Source: DASSWG01 sp041689995 (lineage in GTDB: Bacteria > Bacteroidota > Bacteroidia > Flavobacteriales > Flavobacteriaceae). From it: a DNA stretch of 64,000 nt. Positions 28,433 through 35,957 of this stretch are shown here, one piece after another; positions within the stretch are counted from its first letter, which is position 1; each line of letters starts with the position of its first letter. The notes below the pieces were generated by a model. That model was given only the letters and a program-made list of their open reading frames with translations. It was not told the origin of the DNA and made no database searches. The stretch spans positions 27,930 to 91,929 of the forward strand of contig JBDNFD010000077.1 of the NCBI GenBank assembly GCA_041689995.1, in the 5' to 3' direction. The position numbers and the translations under genes are program-made.

Positions 28433-29556
28433 AAAATGCTTGTTTTAGGGTTAAAATAATTTTGTTCATCTAATTTCAAAAAATCATGGTATGGATTGAG
28501 TATGCAAAAATCGTCATATCGGAAATCCAGATCGCGGTTGCTCAAATCAAAGATATTTTTCAAATGGGAATATTTTTTCAGTATGGTTGCGCATTTGGTG
28601 TCTAATTTCCGATAAAATTCTTTTCCTTTTTCAGTGAGAATTTCATCTTGATCCAGCAGTTCCAAGCCTGTCCGAAATCTTGAGAATTGATCGCTAAACC
28701 TTCCCAATAGCTCATGTTTTTCTTCACCACAAAATACATTTTTTGACAGTAAGACATCAAAACATTCCACTCGTTTTGTAACTGTATATAAACCATGGAA
28801 AGCGCCATATATGGTGCGGTAGTCCCAGTTTTGCTTTGTGAAATCGCGCATGACGAGATTGTCCACATCCACTTTGAAATATTCTTTTCGATTATGGATC
28901 ACATAATACAAATAGTTGTGCGAACCTTGATGGATCAGTTCTTCGATAAAATAGAGCAAATTATTTTTTCCAATGATATAGAAATACAACATCCCCAAGG
29001 TTTCTACAGAAGTGAAATTGAGTATTTTAGGATTGTCGTGCAGGTATATTTTTTTGTTGGCAAAAATTAGTTCTTGATAAAATTTAGGAAGATGCTTCTT
29101 TATAATTCCAATCGCGTTCGATAAATCTTCAAACCCTTCTTTCCACTTTGGCTCATGCTCAGGGTTTTCATTTAAAACATGCCCCTTATAAAATTCCACA
29201 AAATATTTTTCAAGCACCGGATGTATTTCTTTTAAAATTTCAAAATCCTCTATTTTTAGAATGGGTTCGACCATTTCGGTAGTTCTTTTCTTGAAATAGC
29301 CTATTTCTGGTAGATAAGCTTTTCCGTTTTTATTGTAGGAATGGGCTATTTGCGGAGGTTTCTTTTCTACAAAATACCCCTGCATGATTTCTTCCAACAA
29401 TTGTGGCGAAAAGAGGTTTTCTTTCCTGCTGTTGAAATAGGCAAATAATAAAGGCTCCAAAAATGCCTTATCATTGTCAAAATCTAACTGGTTCAGTATA
29501 GAAGGGTTTTCTTTGTAAAATAAAATTTTGATAGTGTTGTATAAAGTTGTATTCAT
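28429..29556 (-). CDS. putative peptide-modifying protein resembling the HExxH family (HQxxH variant)
   Basis: A 375-residue soluble protein with no signal. Residues 205-213 (EELIHQGSH) resemble the metal-binding helix of the HExxH-motif putative peptide-modification family, recently tied to 2-oxoglutarate-dependent peptide beta-hydroxylation. Here Gln210 replaces the Glu. About 35 residues on, RTIYGAFHG (247-255) matches the second conserved block, in which an Arg and a His (His254) precede a helix. It overlaps the amidohydrolase gene by four bases. I infer it modifies the double-glycine precursor. The assignment rests on short motifs recalled from the family, so it is moderate. A structural or binding role is possible if the Gln change abolishes catalysis. 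Confidence 0.6.
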   Translation of the reverse strand: MNTTLYNTIKILFYKENPSILNQLDFDNDKAFLEPLLFAYFNSRKENLFSPQLLEEIMQGYFVEKKPPQIAHSYNKNGKAYLPEIGYFKKRTTEMVEPILKIEDFEILKEIHPVLEKYFVEFYKGHVLNENPEHEPKWKEGFEDLSNAIGIIKKHLPKFYQELIFANKKIYLHDNPKILNFTSVETLGMLYFYIIGKNNLLYFIEELIHQGSHNYLYYVIHNRKEYFKVDVDNLVMRDFTKQNWDYRTIYGAFHGLYTVTKRVECFDVLLSKNVFCGEEKHELLGRFSDQFSRFRTGLELLDQDEILTEKGKEFYRKLDTKCATILKKYSHLKNIFDLSNRDLDFRYDDFCILNPYHDFLKLDEQNYFNPKTSIL

Positions 29557-29675
29557 AAATGATAAATCTTATCTATAACTTCGTCAGACTATTTAACAGG
29601 GCATGTTCAGAGCATTACAGTATTTAAAATAGTATTCTGATTTTTTAAAATTTTTATTATTTGGATAGCTCGGTT

Positions 29676-30350
29676 TCAAAAAGTGCCTAAATAGATTGAC
29701 ATTCCATTTATTATGGAATGCAAAAATATACAACTAAAAAGACCATATTTCACTCTTGAAAAACTAAGTGCGAATGCTAAGTATATTTTTGGAAGCATAA
29801 GTAATGGTAATGCAACTAATAAAGAATACGTTAGTTTAAAGCTAAAAATATGTAACGATGCGAATATAACTACACTTATATAAATTATATTTATAAAATT
29901 ATTATGAATGAATGAATTTATATTAATTCCTACTAAATAAATTATTACCGCAGATGAAATTGACACAATAACACTTAGGTAGAAAGATATTTCAAGAAAT
30001 TGAAACAAAAAAAATAATATTGAAAAACAGAAAAGAGAAAAGTTGATTTTACTAGGTCTTAATATGGCTCTAAATAATAATTCTTCTGAGACAGGAGCAA
30101 TTATCATAACTAAAAATAAAACATTTCCATTTAGCACTTTTTTTACATGTGAATTAAAATTAATTTGAATAGCAAAAAAGGAAATTAAATAAGAAAAAAA
30201 GAAAGAAATTATTAGATAGCTAATCACAAAAAAAAGAAAACAAATAACGATCTCTTTTTTATCTATTTTACTTTTATTTAATTTTTTCGGGTTTATTATA
30301 AACCTAAAGTACTCTTTTATAATTTTCAAATGTGGATATTTTTGTATCAA
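29676..30350 (-). CDS. CPBP-family intramembrane glutamic protease
   Basis: A multi-span membrane protein with the three signatures of the CAAX-protease and bacteriocin-processing (CPBP) family: SEELLFR, FASLH and HSIIN, all within hydrophobic segments. Roughly six to eight membrane helices. The start is uncertain. An ATG at 30461 lies inside the precursor gene and would translate through a 10-pair hairpin; TTG at 30350 just after the hairpin is preferred. Base composition is far more AT-rich than its neighbours (6 of 60 bases are G or C at 29881-29940, 11 of 60 at 30241-30300), which suggests separate ancestry. In peptide loci such proteins process leaders or give immunity. Confidence 0.78.
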   Translation of the reverse strand: MIQKYPHLKIIKEYFRFIINPKKLNKSKIDKKEIVICFLFFVISYLIISFFFSYLISFFAIQINFNSHVKKVLNGNVLFLVMIIAPVSEELLFRAILRPSKINFSLFCFSILFFLFQFLEISFYLSVIVSISSAVIIYLVGININSFIHNNFINIIYISVVIFASLHIFSFKLTYSLLVALPLLMLPKIYLAFALSFSRVKYGLFSCIFLHSIINGMSIYLGTF

Positions 30351-30360
30351 TTTAATTAAA

Positions 30361-30387
30361 GTATGAGAGAATAAGTCTCTCTCATAC
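30361..30387 (-). terminator. hairpin between precursor and downstream genes (attenuator or stabiliser)
   Basis: A perfect ten-pair inverted repeat, GTATGAGAGA at 30361-30370 with TCTCTCATAC at 30378-30387, loop of seven. It begins 20 bases after the precursor stop. On the minus strand it is followed by TTTAATT, a weak T tract. This would let only part of transcription continue into the CPBP gene, giving more precursor than enzyme. Confidence 0.6.
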
Positions 30388-30406
30388 TTTTGATTTAAAT
30401 TGTATT

Positions 30407-30586
30407 TTAACTGTCTGGAGTTGTAATTATAATATAAATAATTCCTGCTGCGATTTCCCATCCAGATGGTCCTTCAGGTTCATCATGACAAGCATTCTCC
30501 GTCCCCCCGGAAATTTGTCCCAGCAACTCATCGGTTGCCACTGCGTCTGCCCGTTGTTTTAGGGCATCTAAGGTTAATTTGTTCAT
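30407..30586 (-). CDS. double-glycine leader precursor peptide (59 aa)
   Basis: A 59-codon gene. The leader, MNKLTLDALKQRADA then VATDELLGQISGG (residues 1-28), has the double-glycine pattern: Gly at -1 and -2, Ile at -4, Leu at -7, Glu-Leu at -9/-8. The predicted core (29-59) starts TENACHDEPEGPSGW and ends in a Gly/Ile-rich hydrophobic segment plus TTPDS. The core has six acidic residues, no Lys or Arg, one Cys (33), one His (34) and one Trp (43). A single Cys rules out an internal disulphide. It is first in the minus-strand cluster with a C39 exporter, which should cut after Gly28. Bacteriocin, signal or other activity cannot be told from sequence. Confidence 0.85.
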   Translation of the reverse strand: MNKLTLDALKQRADAVATDELLGQISGGTENACHDEPEGPSGWEIAAGIIYIIITTPDS

Positions 30587-30699
30587 AATTTAAAAATTTA
30601 AAGTTAAACATTAATTTTAAGTTTGCATTTTGTTATCGTCAATTTTTATTTGTTACGTGCACTTAACAAAATTTGACAAAATCATGCAAAACGTTAAAG

Positions 30700-30707
30700 C
30701 AAACCTA
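30700..30707 (-). promoter_or_regulatory. candidate -7 element TAGGTTTG of the peptide operon
   Basis: The only TAnnTTTG match on the minus strand upstream of the precursor gene. It implies a leader transcript of about 110 bases. No TTG is found at the expected distance, so the call is weak; activator dependence would be consistent. Confidence 0.3.
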
Positions 30708-30726
30708 AAAATAATAAGTGATGTTT

Positions 30727-30779
30727 TTTGTCCTATATTTGGACATGTTTGCCCTTTTTTAGGACAAAGGTTATATTTG
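30727..30779 (+). promoter_or_regulatory. promoter and inverted operator half-sites of the XRE regulator
   Basis: TTG (30749-30751), 20 bases, then TATATTTG (30772-30779) form a good flavobacterial promoter 17 bases before the ATG at 30797. A nine-base inverted repeat, TTTGTCCTA (30727-30735) and TAGGACAAA (30760-30768), straddles the -33 region. A third half-site GGACA at 30741-30745 makes TGTCC-N7-GGACA with the first. These are plausible binding sites for the XRE protein itself. A second TATATTTG lies at 30734-30741. Confidence 0.55.
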
Positions 30780-30796
30780 CAGGAAAACCAACCATT

Positions 30797-31162
30797 ATGA
30801 AAGAACTTATCGGAAACAAAATTCGGAAAATGCGCAATGAAAAAGGTCTTTCCCAAGAAGAATTAGCGGAAAAATTGCATATTTCCCGTTCGGCATTGGT
30901 TCGAATGGAAAATGGCGAAAGCCATACCTGGGCCAATCAATTGGAGAACCTTAGCCATATTTTTGAAGTGGAACCAGAAGAATTTTTGAAAAATGAAAAC
31001 AATACGCAACAAAACGAGCATCAAAAGGGCGGCATGGCTTTGCAAAACAACGGTAGGATAAAAACCATTAACCACCTTAATGAAAAAGTCATTGAAATTT
31101 TGGAAGCGAGGTTGCGGGAAAAAGATGAAATCATCGATCTTCTTAAAAAGGAAACACCTTAA
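30797..31162 (+). CDS. XRE-family transcriptional regulator
   Basis: A 121-residue regulator. Residues about 5-62 form a lambda-repressor-like helix-turn-helix (IRKMRNEKGLSQEELAEKL, then ISRSALVRMENGES). A linker rich in Asn and Gln follows (66-88). The C-terminal helix at about 95-119 has charged heptads (VIEILEARLREKDEIIDLL) and probably dimerises as a coiled coil. An in-frame ATG at 30728 would add 23 residues but sits upstream of the promoter box, so 30797 is chosen. It is divergent from the peptide precursor gene and is the likely local controller. It has no cofactor-binding domain. Confidence 0.88.
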   Translation: MKELIGNKIRKMRNEKGLSQEELAEKLHISRSALVRMENGESHTWANQLENLSHIFEVEPEEFLKNENNTQQNEHQKGGMALQNNGRIKTINHLNEKVIEILEARLREKDEIIDLLKKETP

Positions 31163-31282
31163 ATGTCTCTGTTGAACGGATTTAATAATTTGAACAAAGT
31201 AAAAAGTCAAATATTCGGTAAATTCTTTTTTATTCGGAAGGATAATTGGACTTTTGAAATCTGAAAATAATGCTATTAAATT

Positions 31283-32794
31283 ATGCCCGAACAACATTAT
31301 ATAAGTAACGATATCTTAGATTTGGAAGTGATCCGGGAGCTACTGGCCACTGACAAAAAATTGGCCTTAAGCGAGGAGGCGAAGCTTTTCATTCAGAAAT
31401 CCCGGAATTATTTGGATAAGAAAATTCTGGAAAGTGATCTTCCCATTTATGGCATCAATACTGGTTTTGGTTCGCTTTGCGATGTAAAAATTTCTACTGA
31501 AAATTTACGACAACTTCAAGAAAACCTTGTGGTTTCGCATGCTTGCGGAACGGGGCCACAGATTTCACCAGAAATAGTCAGATTGATGTTACTCCTGAAA
31601 ATCCAATCATTGAGTTATGGGAATTCCGGTATTTCCATCGAAGTTATTTCCCGATTAATCGACTTTTATAACGAAAAGGCTTTTCCTGTCATTTATGAAC
31701 AAGGTTCTTTGGGCGCTTCGGGCGATTTGGCTCCGTTGGCCCATCTTTCACTTCCTCTTTTGGGAAAAGGCGAAATGTTCTTTGAAGGAAAAATTGTTCC
31801 TGCGGAAAAAGTAATGGCTAAATTTGGTTGGGAACCATTGGAATTGCAATCAAAAGAAGGATTGGCCTTGCTGAACGGCACGCAGTTTATGAGTGCTCAT
31901 GCCGTTTTCGCTTTGTTGAAATCATATAAATTATCTTATTTGGCAGATATGATTTCCGCGGTTTCCATCGATGCTTTCAATTGCAATCTGTCACCTTTTG
32001 ATCCATTGGTCCATGAAGTGCGGCCACATCGGGGTCAGGTGAAAACAGCCGAACGTATCCGAAGTTTCCTGCAGGATAGTGAAATAGCCAATGGAACCAA
32101 AAATTCAGTGCAAGATCCATATTCTTTTCGCTGCATTCCACAAGTTCACGGGGCGACGAAAGATACCATTCGATTTGTGCGCCAAACCGTGAAAACGGAA
32201 ATCAACAGTGTTACGGACAACCCGAATATTTTTGTGGAAGACGATAAAATTATTTCCGCGGGGAATTTTCACGGACAACCCTTGGCTTTGGGGCTGGATT
32301 ATTTGGCGATAGCCATGGCGGAATTGGCCAATATTTCGGAACGAAGAATTTACCAAATGGTTTCTGGTGCGCGCGGATTGCCAGCTTTTCTGATCGAAAA
32401 TCCCGGGCTGAACAGTGGATTTATGATTCCGCAATACACCGCCGCAAGTATTGTAAGTCAGAATAAACAATTGTGCACGCCCGCAAGTGTAGACTCCATT
32501 GTGTCTTCCAACGGCCAAGAAGATTATGTGAGCATGGGGGCGAACGCGGCTACAAAATTGATTCGGGTTTTGGAAAATGTGAACACTGTTTTGGCCATCG
32601 AACTTTTCAATGCTTCTCAAGCATTGTCATATCGTGAACCTTTAAAAACGTCTCCATTTTTATTGGAAATTATTAACCGTTACCGCGAGGGAATTCCGCT
32701 CGTTAAAACCGATAAAATAATGGCCACGGAAATCGCCGCTTCAAAAAATTTCTTGAAAAATATTGAGATCAAAAATGAATTTTTGTTCGATTAG
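31283..32794 (+). CDS. hutH: histidine ammonia-lyase
   Basis: Deaminates histidine to urocanate, first step of histidine breakdown, cytoplasmic. The 503-residue protein has the autocatalytic MIO cofactor triad Ala145-Ser146-Gly147 in GSLGASGDLAPLAHL, YGINTGFG (catalytic Tyr57), and SVTDNPNIF with substrate-binding residues. Length is normal. Other aromatic ammonia-lyases share the triad. The presence of hutI and hutG elsewhere in the window supports HutH. hutU (urocanase) is not in the window. Confidence 0.93.
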   Translation: MPEQHYISNDILDLEVIRELLATDKKLALSEEAKLFIQKSRNYLDKKILESDLPIYGINTGFGSLCDVKISTENLRQLQENLVVSHACGTGPQISPEIVRLMLLLKIQSLSYGNSGISIEVISRLIDFYNEKAFPVIYEQGSLGASGDLAPLAHLSLPLLGKGEMFFEGKIVPAEKVMAKFGWEPLELQSKEGLALLNGTQFMSAHAVFALLKSYKLSYLADMISAVSIDAFNCNLSPFDPLVHEVRPHRGQVKTAERIRSFLQDSEIANGTKNSVQDPYSFRCIPQVHGATKDTIRFVRQTVKTEINSVTDNPNIFVEDDKIISAGNFHGQPLALGLDYLAIAMAELANISERRIYQMVSGARGLPAFLIENPGLNSGFMIPQYTAASIVSQNKQLCTPASVDSIVSSNGQEDYVSMGANAATKLIRVLENVNTVLAIELFNASQALSYREPLKTSPFLLEIINRYREGIPLVKTDKIMATEIAASKNFLKNIEIKNEFLFD

Positions 32795-32829
32795 AAAAGC
32801 CTATAATTCAGATAAAAGTGGACAAAATT

Positions 32830-32873
32830 GGCTCGGGTTTTATAGGCCGGGAAACGAGCCGCTCAAACCGGCC
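32830..32873 (+). ncRNA. interlocked inverted repeats, pseudoknot-like
   Basis: Arms occur in the order A-B-A'-B'. GGCTCG at 32830-32835 pairs with CGAGCC at 32855-32860. AGGCCGG at 32844-32850 pairs with CCGGCCT at 32868-32874. This is the topology of an H-type pseudoknot and is strikingly GC-rich for its surroundings. It lies 35 bases after the hutH stop, so it could be in the 3' untranslated region. Function unknown; this may also be coincidence. Confidence 0.35.
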
Positions 32874-32928
32874 TGAAATGGCTTGTTTTCGTAAATGCTT
32901 TTTTCGGTTTATGATTCGTTCCAGCTAA

Positions 32929-33081
32929 TCAAAGTTCGTTATTTTTCTTTTTGAACTCGTAATCAAACTTTTTTAATAATTCTTCCGTTTTATCTATTTC
33001 CATGATTTCGGTAAAACTTCGATTGGAATTCAAGTCAAGAATTTCTTGATAATATATCTCGATTTTGTTTAAGTGCTTGTC
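32929..33081 (-). pseudogene. short coding-like frame without a start
   Basis: On the minus strand a frame ending in TGA at 32929-32931 reads like a soluble helical protein end (for example EIMEIDKTEELLKKFDYEF). Upstream it runs into the clpC terminator hairpin without an ATG at a sensible place. It could be the remnant of a lost gene or a very small protein starting at the internal Met (24 residues). Evidence is codon appearance only. Confidence 0.2.
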
Positions 33082-33083
33082 AA

Positions 33084-33126
33084 AATAAAAATAGAAAAAG
33101 CCAAACTCCGCAAAGGGTTTGGCTTT
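33084..33126 (-). terminator. rho-independent terminator of clpC
   Basis: Ten-pair perfect stem AAAGCCAAAC (33097-33106) with GTTTGGCTTT (33117-33126), loop of ten. On the minus strand a T-rich tract follows. It begins 20 bases after the clpC stop. Confidence 0.85.
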
Positions 33127-33145
33127 AAAATCCAGTGTTTTAGAA

Positions 33146-35701
33146 TCAACTTTCTGTTTTGGTTTTCGGTTTGATAATTTTAATGGTCAATTCACTTTTA
33201 TTTTCATCCAAGCCCATATAAATTTTATCTCCGTCGGAAATTTTGGAAGTAATGATTTCCTCCGCCAGGGCATCTTCGATATATTTCTGGATTGCTCGGT
33301 TCAAAGGCCTTGCGCCATATTGTTTATCGAAACCCTTTTCGGCGATAAAATCTTTGGCTTCTGGGCTCAATTCAAGCTTGTAACCTAAATCATCGATTCT
33401 ATTAAAGAGTTTTTCCAATTCAATATCAATGATTTTATGGATATGTTCCCGTTCAAGTCCGTTAAAAATAACGACATCATCAATCCGGTTCAAAAATTCT
33501 GGTGCAAAAGCTTTTTTCAAGGCGTTTTCAATCACTCCTTTAGCGTTTTCATCCACTTGTGATTTTTGTGCGGCCGTGCCAAACCCCACTCCTTGTCCGA
33601 AATCTTTTAATTTTCGGGAACCAATGTTGGAAGTCATGATGATAATCGTATTTTTAAAATCGATTTTTCTCCCCATACTATCGGTCAAATATCCGTCATC
33701 CAAAACCTGCAACAACATATTGAACACATCGGGGTGTGCTTTTTCCACTTCGTCCAAAAGAATGACCGAATAAGGTTTGCGCCGTACTTTTTCCGAGAGC
33801 TGTCCGCCTTCTTCATATCCAATATATCCAGGGGGAGCGCCTATCAATCGCGATATGGCAAATTTTTCCATGTATTCGCTCATATCTATTCGGATCAACG
33901 CGTCGTCGTTATCAAAAAGTTCGTGTGCCAAAACTTTTGCAAGTTGTGTTTTTCCAACCCCTGTTTGCCCCAAGAAAATGAAGGAACCAATTGGTTTGTT
34001 GGGGTCTTTCAATCCTGCACGGTTACGTTGAATAGCTTTTACGACTTTGTGTACCGCCTCATCTTGGCCAATAACTTTTCCTTGAATGAGCTCGTCCAAT
34101 TTTGCCAACTTATTGCTTTCTGTTTGTGCAATTCGGTTGACGGGGATTCCGGTCATCATGGAAACAACATCGGCAACATTGTCTGCCGAAACCGTTTCTT
34201 TGTGTTGTTTGGATTCTTCTTCCCATTGTTTCTGGGCGATTGCCAGCTCTTTTTCAAGGGTTTTTTCGTCATCCCTTAATTTTGCTGCTTCTTCATACTT
34301 TTGCTTTTTGACCACCAAGTTTTTTTCTTCTTTGACAACCTCCAGCTTTTTTTCCAAATCCAGCACTTTTTCTGGCACATTGATATTGGTAATATGCACA
34401 CGCGAACCGGCTTCATCCATTGCGTCAATGGCTTTGTCCGGCAGGAAACGTTCGGTCATATAACGATCTGTAAGTTTCACGCAAGCTGCGATCGCTTCAT
34501 CTGTATATGTTACATTGTGATGTTCCTCATATTTATTTTTAATATTGTTCAGTATTTCAATGGTTTCAGAAACTGAAGTTGGTTCAATAATCACTTTTTG
34601 AAACCTGCGCTCCAAAGCGCCGTCTTTTTCAATATGTTGACGATATTCGTCCAAAGTGGTGGCGCCGATGCATTGCAATTCGCCTCTCGCCAGGGCTGGT
34701 TTGAACATATTGCTGGCATCTAAGCTTCCCGTGGCGCCACCAGCACCTACAATGGTGTGGATTTCGTCAATAAAGAGAATGAGGTCGTCATTTTTTTCGA
34801 GCTCGTTCATAACCGCTTTCATGCGTTCTTCAAATTGTCCGCGATATTTTGTTCCCGCTACTAAGCTTGCCAAATCTAATGTTACCACGCGTTTATCGAA
34901 CAATACGCGCGATACTTTCCGCTGAATGATCCGTAAAGCTAATCCTTCAGCAATAGCGCTTTTTCCAACGCCCGGTTCACCGAGCAATAACGGGTTGTTC
35001 TTTTTTCTACGGCTCAAAATTTGTGAGACCCGTTCGATTTCTTTTTCGCGACCTACCACCGGATCAAGTTTTCCTTCTTCGGCCATCACTGTGAGATCCC
35101 TTCCGAAGTTGTCCAAGACAGGGGTTTTCGATTTTTTATTTGTTTTGGTAGTGGTTCCAGAATTGCCAAAAGGATTGTTCTTGGAAGTATCACTGTTGCC
35201 GCCAGTTTCTTCTGAAAAAGATTCGGAAGTGGGAGGTGCCAAATAATCATCGTCTTGCGTGATCATTGATTTGAATTCCTCTTTAACGTTATCGTAACCA
35301 ACTTTCAATTTATTCAAAAGTTTAGTTGTTGGGTCATTTTCGTTCCGCAAGATGCACAACAATAAATGCGCGGTGTTAATTGACGAGCTTTGAAAAAGTT
35401 TAGCTTCCAAAAAAGTGGTTTTCAAAGCACGTTCGGCCTGACGTGTCAGATGCAGGTTTTTCTTTTCATTTGAAATTGTTGTTGAATTGAGATTTGCTGG
35501 ACTGAGTATTTCTACTTTTTTACGCAAGTGGTTCAAATCAATATCCAATGCATCCAATATATCAATGGCTTTTCCTTGGCCATCCCGAAGCATCCCCAAC
35601 ATGAGATGTTCCGTGCCAATAAAGTCATGTCCCAATCGCAAGGCTTCTTCCTTACTATAAGTGATTACGTCTTTTACTCTAGGTGAAAAATTATCGTCCA
35701 T
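33146..35701 (-). CDS. clpC: ATP-dependent Clp protease ATP-binding subunit ClpC
   Basis: AAA+ unfoldase that feeds substrates to ClpP, 851 residues. The N-terminal double Clp-N repeat (about 1-145) binds adaptors and substrates. A Ser/Thr/Asn-rich linker follows (about 155-195). The first AAA module has GEPGVGKSAIAEG. The middle region carries a UVR motif (KYEEAAKLRDDEK), which separates ClpC from ClpB. The second module has GQTGVGKTQLAK. It is divergent from gyrA with about 255 bases between them, and a strong terminator follows. Confidence 0.96.
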   Translation of the reverse strand: MDDNFSPRVKDVITYSKEEALRLGHDFIGTEHLMLGMLRDGQGKAIDILDALDIDLNHLRKKVEILSPANLNSTTISNEKKNLHLTRQAERALKTTFLEAKLFQSSSINTAHLLLCILRNENDPTTKLLNKLKVGYDNVKEEFKSMITQDDDYLAPPTSESFSEETGGNSDTSKNNPFGNSGTTTKTNKKSKTPVLDNFGRDLTVMAEEGKLDPVVGREKEIERVSQILSRRKKNNPLLLGEPGVGKSAIAEGLALRIIQRKVSRVLFDKRVVTLDLASLVAGTKYRGQFEERMKAVMNELEKNDDLILFIDEIHTIVGAGGATGSLDASNMFKPALARGELQCIGATTLDEYRQHIEKDGALERRFQKVIIEPTSVSETIEILNNIKNKYEEHHNVTYTDEAIAACVKLTDRYMTERFLPDKAIDAMDEAGSRVHITNINVPEKVLDLEKKLEVVKEEKNLVVKKQKYEEAAKLRDDEKTLEKELAIAQKQWEEESKQHKETVSADNVADVVSMMTGIPVNRIAQTESNKLAKLDELIQGKVIGQDEAVHKVVKAIQRNRAGLKDPNKPIGSFIFLGQTGVGKTQLAKVLAHELFDNDDALIRIDMSEYMEKFAISRLIGAPPGYIGYEEGGQLSEKVRRKPYSVILLDEVEKAHPDVFNMLLQVLDDGYLTDSMGRKIDFKNTIIIMTSNIGSRKLKDFGQGVGFGTAAQKSQVDENAKGVIENALKKAFAPEFLNRIDDVVIFNGLEREHIHKIIDIELEKLFNRIDDLGYKLELSPEAKDFIAEKGFDKQYGARPLNRAIQKYIEDALAEEIITSKISDGDKIYMGLDENKSELTIKIIKPKTKTES

Positions 35702-35957
35702 CTTTTATGCTCCTTGTTTCTTCAAAATTACTGTTTTTTTCACTTCCACTGGTTCAAAAACCATACCTTTTCATACTTATAGCTAATTGACAAAAATAAT
35801 GTCAGTTCCCAAAGAAAATTCCCCAGAAGTTATCAACGGAAAGTAAAGAGGTTTTTGTTAATAAAAACTGGGCGAAGAAAGGGCTTGCTATGGGAATTGC
35901 CGGATAATTTGCTTAACTTGCCCCGTTAAAAATTAGGATCAGAAAAAAAAGAATTTT

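Larger units (their letters stand above)
32795..33145. other. intergenic region between hutH and clpC
   Basis: A 351-base stretch without a confident gene. It holds the interlocking inverted repeats at 32830-32873, a short degenerate minus-strand frame ending at 32929, and the clpC terminator at 33084-33126. Confidence 0.6.

Noticed and set aside
30407..30586. Lanthipeptide or sactipeptide classification
   Set aside because: A single Cys and no LanM, LanB/C or radical-SAM gene in or next to the locus.
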